From a bacterium (GTDB taxonomy: Bacteria > Planctomycetota > Planctomycetia > Gemmatales > Gemmataceae), in the NCBI GenBank assembly GCA_017308215.1, contig JAFKFQ010000264.1, forward strand, positions 1-54,187: 54,187 nt of DNA, read 5' to 3'. This document shows positions 26,801 to 34,478 of the stretch, piece after piece (position 1 is the first letter of the stretch; every line of letters starts with the position of its first letter). The notes under the pieces were generated by a model. It was not told the DNA's origin, searched no databases, and saw only the letters and a list, made by a program, of their open reading frames with translations. The position numbers and the translations under genes were made by a program.

Positions 26801-28000
26801 CCCGGCCAGGGACATGATGTTGGCCTGGATATCCACGACCCCGGTGCGGCGGAGGAGCCACATCACCCCGAACGAGAACAGCACGGAGAGGGGGAGCGTG
26901 ACGCAGATGACGAACGCACTGCGGACGTGGCTGAGGATCAGGAGGATGGCGACCGCGGCGATCACCATCTCGTGCCACATGACCTCGGTCAGGGTGTGGA
27001 TCGCCCCCCGAACCAGCCGGGTGCGGTCGTAGGCCGGGACGATCCGCACGCCCTCGGGCAGCCCGGGCTTCAGTTCCTCGATCTTGGCCTTCACCCGCTC
27101 GGTCACCCGCAGCGGGTTCTCGCCGTGCCGCATCAGCACGACGCCGCCGGTGACCTCGCTCCCGTCCTTCTCGAACACCCCGCGCCGGAACGCCGGCCCG
27201 AGCTGCACCGTCGCCACCGTCTTGACGTACACCGGGACGCCGCTAACCTCCTTGACCACCGCGTTCTCGATGTCCGTCCGGTCCTTGACCCAGCCGATGC
27301 CGCGGACGATGTACTCGGCGTTGTTCTTCTGCACCACGCCGCCGGCGGCCGGGAGGTTGGCCCGACTCACCGCGTCGAACAGCTCGCCGACCGTCACCCC
27401 GTAGGCCCGCAGGTCTTCCGGCCGCACGTCCACCTGATATTCCTGGGGCATCCCGCCCACGGTGGCGACCTCGGCCACCCCCGCCGCCGCGGTCAACTGC
27501 TGGGTGACGTAGAACTTGTTCAACGCCCACAGCCGGCCCGGGTCGAGCGGGTGCTTCGGGTCCGGCTCGACCGTGTACCAGAAGATCTGCCCCAGCGCGG
27601 TCGCGTCCGGGGCCAGGTACGGGGTCACCCCCTTCGGGAGGTAGTTGGCGGCCTCGGCCAGCCGCTCACTCACCCGCTGTCGGGCGAAGTAGAAGTCCAC
27701 CCGCTCGTCGAAGATCAGCGTGACCATCGAGAAGTTGAACTCGCTCGACGACCGCACCACCTTGACCCCGGCCAGCCCCTGGAGTTTCCGGGACAGCGGG
27801 TAGGTCACCTGGTCCTCGATCTCCCGCGGGCTGCGGCCGGACCAGTCGGTGAACACGATCACCTGGTTCTCGCCCAGGTCGGGGATCGCGTCCACCGGGG
27901 TGTCGAGCATGGCGTAGACGCCGAACGCCGCGAGGGCCGCCGCCACGATCAGGACGACGAACCGGTTGCGGACCGACGCCTCAATGACCCGTTCAATCAC
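23873..28000 (-). CDS. CusA/CzcA-family heavy-metal efflux RND pump, oversized
   Basis: 1375 residues from GTG 28000, which overlaps the adaptor stop as GTGA; the family norm is about 1030-1100. Family marks: IERVIEASVRNRFVVLIVAA at the start, TPVDAIPDLGENQVIV, SEFNFSMVTLIF, DIQANIMSLAGITISVGVLVDQAIVMVENA (helix 4 with the charged relay), LVGTAVISVTVVPAL, and the C-terminal half with GYLEVNIDRQKAARFGV and FGMATETGIIMLVYLREA. The extra length lies mainly at about 697-880, a Glu/Arg-rich helical insertion in the porter domain, and about 1021-1056 (DPRPADGPTGDPAF...). It pumps cations across the envelope with proton exchange; the ion is unknown. Confidence 0.92.
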   Translation of the reverse strand: MIERVIEASVRNRFVVLIVAAALAAFGVYAMLDTPVDAIPDLGENQVIVFTDWSGRSPREIEDQVTYPLSRKLQGLAGVKVVRSSSEFNFSMVTLIFDERVDFYFARQRVSERLAEAANYLPKGVTPYLAPDATALGQIFWYTVEPDPKHPLDPGRLWALNKFYVTQQLTAAAGVAEVATVGGMPQEYQVDVRPEDLRAYGVTVGELFDAVSRANLPAAGGVVQKNNAEYIVRGIGWVKDRTDIENAVVKEVSGVPVYVKTVATVQLGPAFRRGVFEKDGSEVTGGVVLMRHGENPLRVTERVKAKIEELKPGLPEGVRIVPAYDRTRLVRGAIHTLTEVMWHEMVIAAVAILLILSHVRSAFVICVTLPLSVLFSFGVMWLLRRTGVVDIQANIMSLAGITISVGVLVDQAIVMVENATHHLKEKFGHDKVSGDTRELLLPALRTVGRPIFFSVLIMLLSFVPVFMLSGREGKLFHPLAFTKSLALVGTAVISVTVVPALIPGFLRGRLKGEEENWIVRSFTRVYRPMLTFALDRFNLVMWSFAALLILAAGLFPLQAIVGLGADAYWWQRFYLGTFALVTALTVMFTRGLLWQLLSLVTLTLLALWAWHFPKVGVSFMPMLDEGTTLDMPVTVPRTSVTQSADDLKARDALIRGFPEVESVIGKAGRADTAIDPAPLDMVETLVNFRPHDLWPRRVIRYPDAAAHARRVLGALEGKGYVAAAAADDRDEMVNDAAQKALERFDEVMRELALRRYREIDAEVGSTADADDARLRAWRVRVAAVDRELFDRGTEAFTWFALEELVTAARSRSLLDSAPHGAVAARFADEAMNARLNQPADPAALAPFGDLRAELEGPFRAEVLFRRRVGGPKGDLVDDEFGRVLQVPGWSNIFTQPIINRIEMLSTGVRTDIGIKVFGPDLETVTKVCSEIEVAVKPVSGARDVVAAPIMGKGYLEVNIDRQKAARFGVSVEDVQTEIETALGGRVVTYTVENRERFPVRVRYARAAREDEDSVRRLLIPAGMTADPRPADGPTGDPAFRTAPHGAVAEHAAKGKRLVPLTAVADVRVTEGPAVIKSENGRLMNYVTLNVRGRDPVGFVEEARRVVAERVKLPEGVHVEWAGEYEHQERAARTLRWVFPAVILVIFLVLYLTYHDLADAGLMMLAVPEALAGGAFFLFLFPKLVNGWDSPPLDFSVAVWVGFIACFGMATETGIIMLVYLREAIEKRGGLENIKSLDELREAVVEGAVHRLRPKLLTEGVAIVAIFPMVFASGVGAEVLAPMALPVLGGLLISDEVVDLFLPVRFFWTRRARWLRLQAEGKLNHQKAGGEVPPAESVETPPVPAVPAGDGVVRHAGTNGRTVRPAPAGATKEDGE
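24856..24879. repeat. 24-bp repeat inside the pump gene, copy 1
   Basis: CGGCGACCGCACCGTGCGGG... at 24856-24879 recurs at 25531-25554 with one difference. On the coding strand both copies yield APHGAVA, and both lie in segments absent from standard CusA proteins. Confidence 0.8.
25531..25554. repeat. 24-bp repeat inside the pump gene, copy 2
   Basis: Second copy of the CGGCGACCGCACCGTG repeat, one mismatch to 24856-24879, lying in the large porter-domain insertion. Confidence 0.8.
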
Positions 28001-30060
28001 GGCTGGCCTCCCGGCAGGAGCGGCGGCAGCCGGCGTGCGTCGGACGCCTTGCCCAGGGCCTCGTCGGGGTTGGACCGGGCCGGCGTCACGCACGACCGGC
28101 AGCAGACGAAGACCGTCCGCCCGCCGCCGAGGTCAACCTTGACCGGCACGCCCATCGACCCAACGGGTTCCCCCTGGATCGGACAGAGCTTCTGGGCCTC
28201 GGCGGCCGCCCGGTCCTGCACCGGGAGCTTGGCGAGGTTGGCCCGGACGTTTGCCACCTCCTCCGCCGTCAGCTTCGGGACCGCAGAGGAGCCCTTCGGC
28301 GGGGCCGGCGGGGTCGGGTTTGCGGGTGGAACGGTGGCAGGCGGCGGCGGTGCGGCCCCGCCCTTCCGGCGGAATTCCTCGACCCGGCCGAGCGTCCTGC
28401 CGGGGTTCGCGTTCGCCTCGGCGACACACCCCCGGCAGCACAGGAAGACGGGTCGGCCTTCGAGCGTGATCTTGACGGGGACGCCCATCGCCCCGAGCGG
28501 TCCGCCCAGCACCGGGCAGAACCGCTGGGTCTGGGCGAACTGGCGGTCTTCGGGCGACAACTTGGCCAGGGCCGCGGTGATCTTCGCGGACTCGTCGTCC
28601 GGCGTGGTCGGCCGGACCACCCCGCCGGCCTTCCCACCCCCGCCCCCACCGCCGCCGATGTAGGTCGAGCCGAGGGCCGGGTTGAGCCGGGTTTCGGCGT
28701 CGAGCAGGAACGACCCGGCGGTGACCACCCGGTCGCCCTCCGACACCCCGGAAAGGACCGGGTAGAACGTCGCCCCGTCCGGGTCGCGGAGCCGCGGGCC
28801 GAGGGTGACAAGCACCCCCTCGAACGTGTTCGGCAGCGTCTCCCGGTAGACCACCTTCTGGGTGCCGGTGTCGATGACCGCCGGCTCCGAGACGGCGAGC
28901 AGCTTCCCGTCCCGGGCCTGGAGCCGGTCGCCGGCGGGGGTCTTGGCCAGCAGGTCGGGGGTGAGCTTCAACCCGACCGTCGCCGTCATCCCCGGCCGCA
29001 ACTCGTGGTCGGGGTTGGGGAGCTCGAACCGGACCGTCAGCGTGCGGGTGTCGGTGTCCACGTGCGGGAACAGGAACGACAACTTGCCCGAGAAGGCTCG
29101 GTTCGGGAACGCCCGGGTGGTGGCCGCGACGCCGAGGTCGAAGTCCGGCCGGCCGGTCTTCCGGTCGTGCCCGCCGGCCGGGAGGAAGGCGAGGTCGTCC
29201 TCGTACAGCTGGGCCTGCACCCACACCGTCGAGAGGTCGGCCACGTCGAACAGCGGCCCGCCCTCCTCGACGTACTGACCCTCCCGCACGGCTTTCTTGA
29301 GGATGTGCCCGGTGATCGGGGAGCGGACCGTCAGGTGCGTGATCGGCCGCCCGGCCTTTGCCAGCTCGTCGATCTGGGCGTCGTCGATCCCCCAGAGGCG
29401 GAGGCGGTCGCGGGCCATCCCCTCCAGCACCTTGTTCCCGCCCCCGCGGGCGTCGATCAGGTTCTGGGCGGTGACCACGAGGTCGGGGCTGTACACCTCG
29501 GCTAGCGGGTCGTTCCTGTGGACCATCTGCCCAGTCTGGTTGACGAACAACTTGTCGATCCGCCCCTTCACCCGGGCCGACACCGCCCGCAGGTTCCGCT
29601 CGTCGAACTCGACCGTGCCGACGGTGGTGAGGTCGCGGGTGAGCGGGTGGAAGCCGACGGGCACGGTGCGAACCCCGGCCAGGACGACCCGGTACGGGGT
29701 AAGTTGGACCCGGCTGACGGTCCCGGCCGACAGTGCCTCGTCGGTCACCTCCCCCTTCTTCCGCTTCGAGAGGGGCATGAAGCAGATCGGGCACTTCTCC
29801 TTGTTGGTGTCCCGGATGACGGTCGGGTGCATCGGGCAATAGAACTCGTGGCCGGGGTCGCCCGCGGCGGCGGTGTCGGCCGGCCAAACGAGCTTCTCGT
29901 ACCGGGCGACCAGATCGTCCCACTTGAGGATGACCAGCCCGATCGCCCCGAGGACGAACAGGAACCGCAGCCGGGCGATCGGGACCAGGATCAGTAGGCG
30001 GACGACCCGCCAAAGTCGGCGGTGCCACCCCACCCGGGGGGATGGGTTGAGTTCTCGCAT
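27997..30060 (-). CDS. CusB-like periplasmic adaptor with an N-terminal metal-binding domain and two C-terminal CC-x-x-C domains
   Basis: 687 residues from ATG 30060 (GAGG six bases upstream). A membrane anchor (about 24-46) leads to a heavy-metal-binding domain: YCPMHPT (74-80) and KCPICFMPL (89-97). The membrane-fusion core follows: VSARVKGRIDKLFVNQTGQMV, YVEEGGPLFDVADLSTVWVQAQLYEDDL and RPGMTATVGLKL. After a Gly-rich linker the C-terminus carries two related units, about 500-560 and 610-675. Each reads CP-x3-G-x-P-x-G-x-MGVPVK, then F-x-CCR-x-C. Adaptors normally end after the core, so these extra Cys units are unusual and may hand metal to the pump. No outer-membrane partner gene is adjacent. 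Confidence 0.88.
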   Translation of the reverse strand: MRELNPSPRVGWHRRLWRVVRLLILVPIARLRFLFVLGAIGLVILKWDDLVARYEKLVWPADTAAAGDPGHEFYCPMHPTVIRDTNKEKCPICFMPLSKRKKGEVTDEALSAGTVSRVQLTPYRVVLAGVRTVPVGFHPLTRDLTTVGTVEFDERNLRAVSARVKGRIDKLFVNQTGQMVHRNDPLAEVYSPDLVVTAQNLIDARGGGNKVLEGMARDRLRLWGIDDAQIDELAKAGRPITHLTVRSPITGHILKKAVREGQYVEEGGPLFDVADLSTVWVQAQLYEDDLAFLPAGGHDRKTGRPDFDLGVAATTRAFPNRAFSGKLSFLFPHVDTDTRTLTVRFELPNPDHELRPGMTATVGLKLTPDLLAKTPAGDRLQARDGKLLAVSEPAVIDTGTQKVVYRETLPNTFEGVLVTLGPRLRDPDGATFYPVLSGVSEGDRVVTAGSFLLDAETRLNPALGSTYIGGGGGGGGKAGGVVRPTTPDDESAKITAALAKLSPEDRQFAQTQRFCPVLGGPLGAMGVPVKITLEGRPVFLCCRGCVAEANANPGRTLGRVEEFRRKGGAAPPPPATVPPANPTPPAPPKGSSAVPKLTAEEVANVRANLAKLPVQDRAAAEAQKLCPIQGEPVGSMGVPVKVDLGGGRTVFVCCRSCVTPARSNPDEALGKASDARRLPPLLPGGQP

Positions 30061-30196
30061 GGTAACCTCGCCCGGCGACGCCGGACCGGGTGACGGAGCC
30101 TATCCGGGGAATGACGATGACGGCGTGACGCGGCCGGCGGCGGTCAGACCCCTGGCTGGGAGCCTGGGCCGGTGCGTAGTGGACCTCGGAAGGTGG

Positions 30197-30700
30197 CTAA
30201 CAGGTCAGGCGAGACAGGACGAAGATGAGGCCGGCAGGCGGATGTGAATCGACGAGCGGGACTTGTTCACGCCCGTCGTGTTCCGGGGCGAGAACCGCGG
30301 CAACGGGTGTGACGGCCGACTGAGCCAGTGCGGCAAGGTAATCAACAAAGCCACCACCGTCGGCCGGCGGGGCGGCCGGCACGTTCGCGGGACGGTCACC
30401 CTCGCAGTTGGCACACTGGCAGCCGGCCTGAGCCGGGTGTTGGCTCTCACTAGGCGAGATTGAGGGCTGCTCGCAGCAGCAGGCTCTGGCCGCCTTCGAC
30501 TTCGGAGGACAGCAGTGGCAGCACGGCGACGGGGCAGATTCCGTGGCGGGATGTTGGACGACCGACGGTGACGGAACCGACGGCCCGGCCTGCCGAAGCG
30601 TACATCCGCAGGCCCGGACCGGCGTCATGACCGTACCAATCGCGGTCGAAACCGCGAGCAGCAGGCAGACGAACGGCTGTACGGCCCGCACCCTCCGCAT
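30197..30700 (-). CDS. exported Cys-rich protein, putative metal-binding
   Basis: 167 residues from ATG 30700. The signal peptide is AVQPFVCLLLAVSTAIGTVM. The mature part has thirteen Cys, mostly in clusters: ACGC, PCCHCC, ACCC and GCQCANC, within a Pro/Ser-rich low-complexity chain resembling a metallothionein. A second half, FVDYLAALAQSAVTPVAAVLAP, is less polar. No family is recognised. It is the first gene on the strand of the efflux operon, 136 bases before the adaptor. Position and Cys content suggest a periplasmic sponge or chaperone for thiophilic metal such as copper or mercury (inference). The gap 30061-30196 holds nothing I can name. Confidence 0.65.
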   Translation of the reverse strand: MRRVRAVQPFVCLLLAVSTAIGTVMTPVRACGCTLRQAGPSVPSPSVVQHPATESAPSPCCHCCPPKSKAARACCCEQPSISPSESQHPAQAGCQCANCEGDRPANVPAAPPADGGGFVDYLAALAQSAVTPVAAVLAPEHDGREQVPLVDSHPPAGLIFVLSRLTC

Positions 30701-30708
30701 GGGGGTAT

Positions 30709-30736
30709 GCTATAACGCGGTCACTTCGAGAGTCAA
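30709..30736 (-). promoter_or_regulatory. putative promoter of the metal-efflux operon
   Basis: On the minus strand TTGACT (30731-30736) and TATAGC (30709-30714) with a 16-base spacer. The -10 box ends only eight bases before the ATG at 30700, so the message would be nearly leaderless if both assignments are right. Confidence 0.45.
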
Positions 30737-30772
30737 TCGGGCTTCACGTTCGCCCACCGCTCCGGCGCGGAT

Positions 30773-30805
30773 GAGAACGCCCGCCGACGGACGACGGGCG
30801 TTCTC
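30773..30805 (-). terminator. terminator hairpin after wrbA
   Basis: GAGAACGCCCG (30773-30783) pairs with CGGGCGTTCTC (30795-30805): a perfect 11-base-pair stem, eight bases past the wrbA stop and between it and the efflux promoter. Confidence 0.65.
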
Positions 30806-30813
30806 GCCTTCGG

Positions 30814-31431
30814 TCACTTCGCGGCAAGCTTGGCGGCGATCGTGGCGACGTGGCGGCCCTGGGCGCGGGCGACTGCGAGTTCGTTCTCGGTCGGCTGGCG
30901 CTCGCCCTTCGGCCCGGCGATCGTCGTCGCACCGTAGGGCGAACCGCCGCTGATCGCCTCGAGGTACGTCAGTTCCGGCGCGCTGTACGGCACCCCGACC
31001 ACCGCCATCCCCATGTGGAAGAAGAACGTGGACGCCGCCAGGAGCGTCGTCTCCTGCCCGCCGTGCTGGCTGGCGGTCGAGGTGAACGCGCTGCCGACCT
31101 TGCCGATCAGCGCGCCGCTCACCCACTGGCCCGCGGTGTTGTCGAGGAACGCCCGCATCTGCGCCGGGAACGCGCCGAAGCGCGTCGGCGCGCCGATCAC
31201 GATCGCGTCGGCCTCCTGGAGCCGCCGCGGGTCGGCGAGCGGGACGTGGGCGAACGCCTTCTTCGCGTCGGTCGCGTGCATCTTCGCCAGCACGTCGTCC
31301 GGCAGCGTCTCGGCCACCTGGAGCACCTGCACCTCGGCGCCGGCGGCGCGGGCGCCCTCGGCGACGGCCTCCGCCAGCTTCCAGACGTGGCCGTAAGTGC
31401 TGTAGAAGATCACCTGAATCTTCGCGCCCAT
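30814..31431 (-). CDS. wrbA: NAD(P)H:quinone oxidoreductase, WrbA type (flavodoxin-like)
   Basis: 205 residues. ATG 31431 is preceded by AGGAGG, although the frame is open further upstream. The flavodoxin fold shows the FMN phosphate loop as [17 protein letters not shown] (10-26), [23 protein letters not shown] (about 80-102), [15 protein letters not shown] (about 115-129) and [29 protein letters not shown] near the end, all WrbA signatures. WrbA reduces quinones by two electrons and limits redox cycling. A terminator-like hairpin lies between this gene and the upstream peptidase gene, so it probably has its own promoter within 31432-31532, though I see no clear one. Confidence 0.92.
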   Translation of the reverse strand: MGAKIQVIFYSTYGHVWKLAEAVAEGARAAGAEVQVLQVAETLPDDVLAKMHATDAKKAFAHVPLADPRRLQEADAIVIGAPTRFGAFPAQMRAFLDNTAGQWVSGALIGKVGSAFTSTASQHGGQETTLLAASTFFFHMGMAVVGVPYSAPELTYLEAISGGSPYGATTIAGPKGERQPTENELAVARAQGRHVATIAAKLAAK

Positions 31432-31483
31432 CGCTTCGCCTCCTGAATCGCCTCGCGGCTCTGGATGGTGTAGCAAAAACGGA

Positions 31484-31512
31484 AACGCCCGAGGACCGCA
31501 GCCCCGGGCGTT
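31484..31512 (-). terminator. Rho-independent terminator of the transglutaminase/ATP-grasp/C25 operon
   Basis: AACGCCCG (31484-31491) pairs with CGGGCGTT (31505-31512). On the minus strand the stem is followed by TTCCGTTTTTGC, a good U tract. It lies about 20 bases after the peptidase stop. Confidence 0.7.
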
Positions 31513-31532
31513 CGCGCGGAGCCCGAGCCGCG

Positions 31533-33563
31533 TCACTGGGCGGCGGGGGCGTCCCAGTGGACGCGGAACTCGACGTCGGACACGTCCTTCTCGCGCGGCA
31601 GCAGCAGGATGTACGCCACCTTGCGGCGGGCGTCCCACTTGAAGACGTAGTTGCGCGACGGCACGCGGCTCGACAGGTGCGGCGTCTTCCCGGCCGGGGC
31701 GTCGGGGATCGCCACCTCGGCGAACGCCAGCGGGATCAGCGACCGGCCCTCGTCCTCACCCTCGAACGAGTACAGCCCGGCGAGCCGCCCGCCCGGCCAC
31801 ATCTCGGCCCGGTACGGCATCACCTCCGTCGTCGGGTACTTCTGCTCCGGCAACTTCAGCGTGATCGCGTTCTTGTTGCCCGTGGACTGGAGGCGCGGCA
31901 GCGCGTTCGCCGCCGGCGTCGGGCGCGGCAGCCTCGCCATCGGGTCGCCCCACAGGCAGAACGTCCACGCCGCGCGGCGGTTCGCCCCGCCGAGGCGGGC
32001 GTCGCCGCCGAGCCGGACTTCCTTCAGCTCGGCGTACATGAGCATGTAGTTCATCGCGTGCCGCATTGCCTGCCCGACGGTCATCCCGTCGTAGGCGAGG
32101 GCGTCGGAGAACGCCAGCACGTAGGCGCCGCCGGACCCGGAGAACATGCGGTTCGGGGTGCCGATGACCGACACGGCGCCGCGGTCGAGCAGCGGCCCGG
32201 CGACCTGGGCGTTCAGCTCGGCGCAGCTCTGGATGAACGCGATCGACGGGAGCATCGGGTCCTGGAACCGGCCGACCCCGAACCGCCCCCGGACGGTGCC
32301 GTTGTGGCCCTCCCAGATGAAGTAGTCGTGCTCGGTCATCGCCTTGCGGGCCTGCGTCTCGGTCAGCGTGAACCGGCCGAACATGCCCGTCACCTTGCAC
32401 CCGGCGTTCTCCATCTCGCGGCCGGTGTTGCGCGAGAACGTCTCCAGCAGCCGCAGCCCGTCGCCCGGGTTGCTGGAGATGAACACCTTCGGCTGCCGCT
32501 TCGTCTCGGTCAGCAGCTTCGACCGCGCGACCATCAGCGGCACGCCCGAGCGGTCCGGGTTGAACAGCCGGCCCGACGGGATGCTGATGAGCGCGTGCCC
32601 GTCGCGGGGGATCCACGGCTCCACGTCCACGAAGTCGCCGTCGCGGCCGGCGGTCGGGTTGCGGCGCTTGGCCTGCGGGATCGCGTCCGGGTCGCCGACC
32701 ACCATCATCATGTCCACCGTCTTCCCGTCCGGCCCCGCGAGCGCCTTCTGCACGACCTTCTCGGAGTCGGTCCCCTCCTCGTTGGTGAGGATGATCGTGG
32801 CCTTGCGGAGCGTGGCGACCCACGGGGCGAACACGCCGCACCCGTCGTGGTCGCCGGGCGACGCGAGCACCCACTGGCGCGGCGGGCCGGACTTCGCCAG
32901 CTCGCGGCGGTGGGCGGCGTCCACGGCCGAGGCGTCGGCCAGCCGTACGACCTCGAACCCGCCCACCTTCGACACCGCGGCGGCCGCGCTGCCGACGGCG
33001 AGGATCTGACGCACGCCCTTCGACGCGGCTAGCTCGCGGAGGCCGGCCACGGGGTCGCCCTCGTCGCGGAGGACGAACAGCGGCACCTTCATCGCCCCGG
33101 CCAGCGCGGCGGCGCGGTAGAGCTCCTCGCCCGGGTCGGCGGGGGTCACGACGGCGCGGCCGACGCCGGCCGGCGCCAGCGACCACGCGAACGCGACCGG
33201 GTCGGCCTTCGCGCCGTCGGGCACGATCGTCGGCGGGCCGACGCCCCAGCGGCGGACCGGATCGACGAGCGGCGGGAAGCGGCCGACGAGGTGGACCTTC
33301 TCGGGCCGCGTCACGTCGAGGAACAGCTTGACGGACGTGCGAGCCTTGGGCGTGTCCATCAGGAACGTGGCGTCCGGCGCGAACGCGGCGGCGGCGACGC
33401 TGAGCGTCATCAGGTCGGCATTCGACATCTCGCCGGCGAGGATCACGGTGCCCGTCCGGGGCGGGTCGGCCGCGTCCCGGGCGGCGGCCGGCGGGGCGGG
33501 CAGGCCGAGGAGCGCGACGCCCCCGGCGAACAGCGCTACCCACGGGCGGACTCGGCAACGCAT
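31533..33563 (-). CDS. secreted gingipain-like cysteine peptidase (C25, caspase fold)
   Basis: 676 residues with a signal peptide (about 1-28, [20 protein letters not shown]). The centre and end follow the C25/clan CD plan: a nucleotide-like alpha/beta region, [11 protein letters not shown] with putative catalytic His420, [10 protein letters not shown] with Cys447, [18 protein letters not shown], and the closing LWGDPMARL, which corresponds to the FGDPSL of gingipains. A C-terminal beta domain (about 580-676) resembles an Ig-like cap. It should cleave proteins or tags outside the cytoplasm. It starts 12 bases after the ATP-grasp stop, so it belongs to that operon. Assignment is by motif; specificity is unknown. 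Confidence 0.7.
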   Translation of the reverse strand: MRCRVRPWVALFAGGVALLGLPAPPAAARDAADPPRTGTVILAGEMSNADLMTLSVAAAAFAPDATFLMDTPKARTSVKLFLDVTRPEKVHLVGRFPPLVDPVRRWGVGPPTIVPDGAKADPVAFAWSLAPAGVGRAVVTPADPGEELYRAAALAGAMKVPLFVLRDEGDPVAGLRELAASKGVRQILAVGSAAAAVSKVGGFEVVRLADASAVDAAHRRELAKSGPPRQWVLASPGDHDGCGVFAPWVATLRKATIILTNEEGTDSEKVVQKALAGPDGKTVDMMMVVGDPDAIPQAKRRNPTAGRDGDFVDVEPWIPRDGHALISIPSGRLFNPDRSGVPLMVARSKLLTETKRQPKVFISSNPGDGLRLLETFSRNTGREMENAGCKVTGMFGRFTLTETQARKAMTEHDYFIWEGHNGTVRGRFGVGRFQDPMLPSIAFIQSCAELNAQVAGPLLDRGAVSVIGTPNRMFSGSGGAYVLAFSDALAYDGMTVGQAMRHAMNYMLMYAELKEVRLGGDARLGGANRRAAWTFCLWGDPMARLPRPTPAANALPRLQSTGNKNAITLKLPEQKYPTTEVMPYRAEMWPGGRLAGLYSFEGEDEGRSLIPLAFAEVAIPDAPAGKTPHLSSRVPSRNYVFKWDARRKVAYILLLPREKDVSDVEFRVHWDAPAAQ

Positions 33564-33575
33564 GGTGAACCCCCG

Positions 33576-34478
33576 TTAGCGACAGCCCCGCTCCCGGTCG
33601 ACACGTTCCAGGGGCGGGAGCAAGCCCTGGGCGTTGGAGATCTGAATCGCCAGCCCCGGGCGCGCGTTCGCTTCCAGGAGGAGCGGGCCGCGGGCGCTGT
33701 CCATCACGATGTCGACCCCGATGTACCCCATCCCGACCGCCCGGCTCACCTTCCGGGACATGTCGATGATCTGCGGCCAGTACGGCACCGCGAACCCGAT
33801 CACGCTCTCGCCGGTGTCCGGGTGCTTCTCCGCCTTACGGTTCTTCAGCACCGCGTGGTGCGTCACGCCGGTCACCAAGTCTACGCCGGCGCCGATCGCC
33901 CCCTGGTGCAAATTCGCCCGCCCGCCCGACGCCCTCGTCGGCAGCCGGAGCATCGCCATCACCGGCTCCTCGCGGTAGACGATGACGCGGATGTCGGCCG
34001 TCCCCTGGAAGCTGATCTTCCCGAGGGTCGGGTGCGGCACCACGCGCTGCTGGATCAGCGCCTCGTCCTCCGTCCCGCCGAGCGAGAACAGGCCCGAGAT
34101 GATCCCGGAGACGTGCTGCTCGATCTCGTCCAGCGTCAGCACCTGGCCGTTGTGGCGGAGGAAGCCGTCGCCCGCCCGCCCGGTGACGACCAGCACCCCC
34201 CGCCCCGCCGCGCCGCGGTTCGGTTTAATGACGAAGTCGTCGTGGTCGCGCAACAGGCGCGGCAGGTGGTGCAGCGACCCGTGGGAGAGGAGCGTGGCGT
34301 ACAGGTGCGGCGTCGGCACGCCGATTTCCAGGCACTTCATGTGCATCGCGCGCTTCCCGTCCACCAGCGGGAAGCAGCTGCGCGGGTTCCAGTCGAGGAT
34401 GCGCTCGGTGTTCCGGGCGTTCATGCCCAGAATACCCGCCCGCCGCAGCCCACGCCAGCGCCGCAACCACGAGATCAT
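33576..34478 (-). CDS. ATP-grasp, alpha-L-glutamate-ligase-like (RimK-related) enzyme
   Basis: 300 residues from ATG 34478, overlapping the upstream stop as ATGA. The ATP-grasp core shows FVIKPNRGAAGRGVLVV (the nucleotide lysine and Gly-rich loop, about 86-102), ADIRVIVYREEPVMAMLRLPT, and MGYIGVDIVMD followed by LLLEANARPGL (metal-binding Glu and Asn). Such ligases join an amino acid, often glutamate, to a carboxyl group using ATP. The pairing with an inactive transglutaminase carrying seven membrane helices is known from proteobacteria, where a retropepsin-like protease completes the set. Here a C25-like peptidase follows instead. The acceptor is unknown. Confidence 0.85.
   Translation of the reverse strand: MISWLRRWRGLRRAGILGMNARNTERILDWNPRSCFPLVDGKRAMHMKCLEIGVPTPHLYATLLSHGSLHHLPRLLRDHDDFVIKPNRGAAGRGVLVVTGRAGDGFLRHNGQVLTLDEIEQHVSGIISGLFSLGGTEDEALIQQRVVPHPTLGKISFQGTADIRVIVYREEPVMAMLRLPTRASGGRANLHQGAIGAGVDLVTGVTHHAVLKNRKAEKHPDTGESVIGFAVPYWPQIIDMSRKVSRAVGMGYIGVDIVMDSARGPLLLEANARPGLAIQISNAQGLLPPLERVDRERGCR

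Noticed and set aside
30709..30736. MerR-type operator in front of the Cys-rich gene
   Set aside because: The TTGACT box looks MerR-like at first, but the spacer is 16 bases and no dyad matches the one in front of merR.
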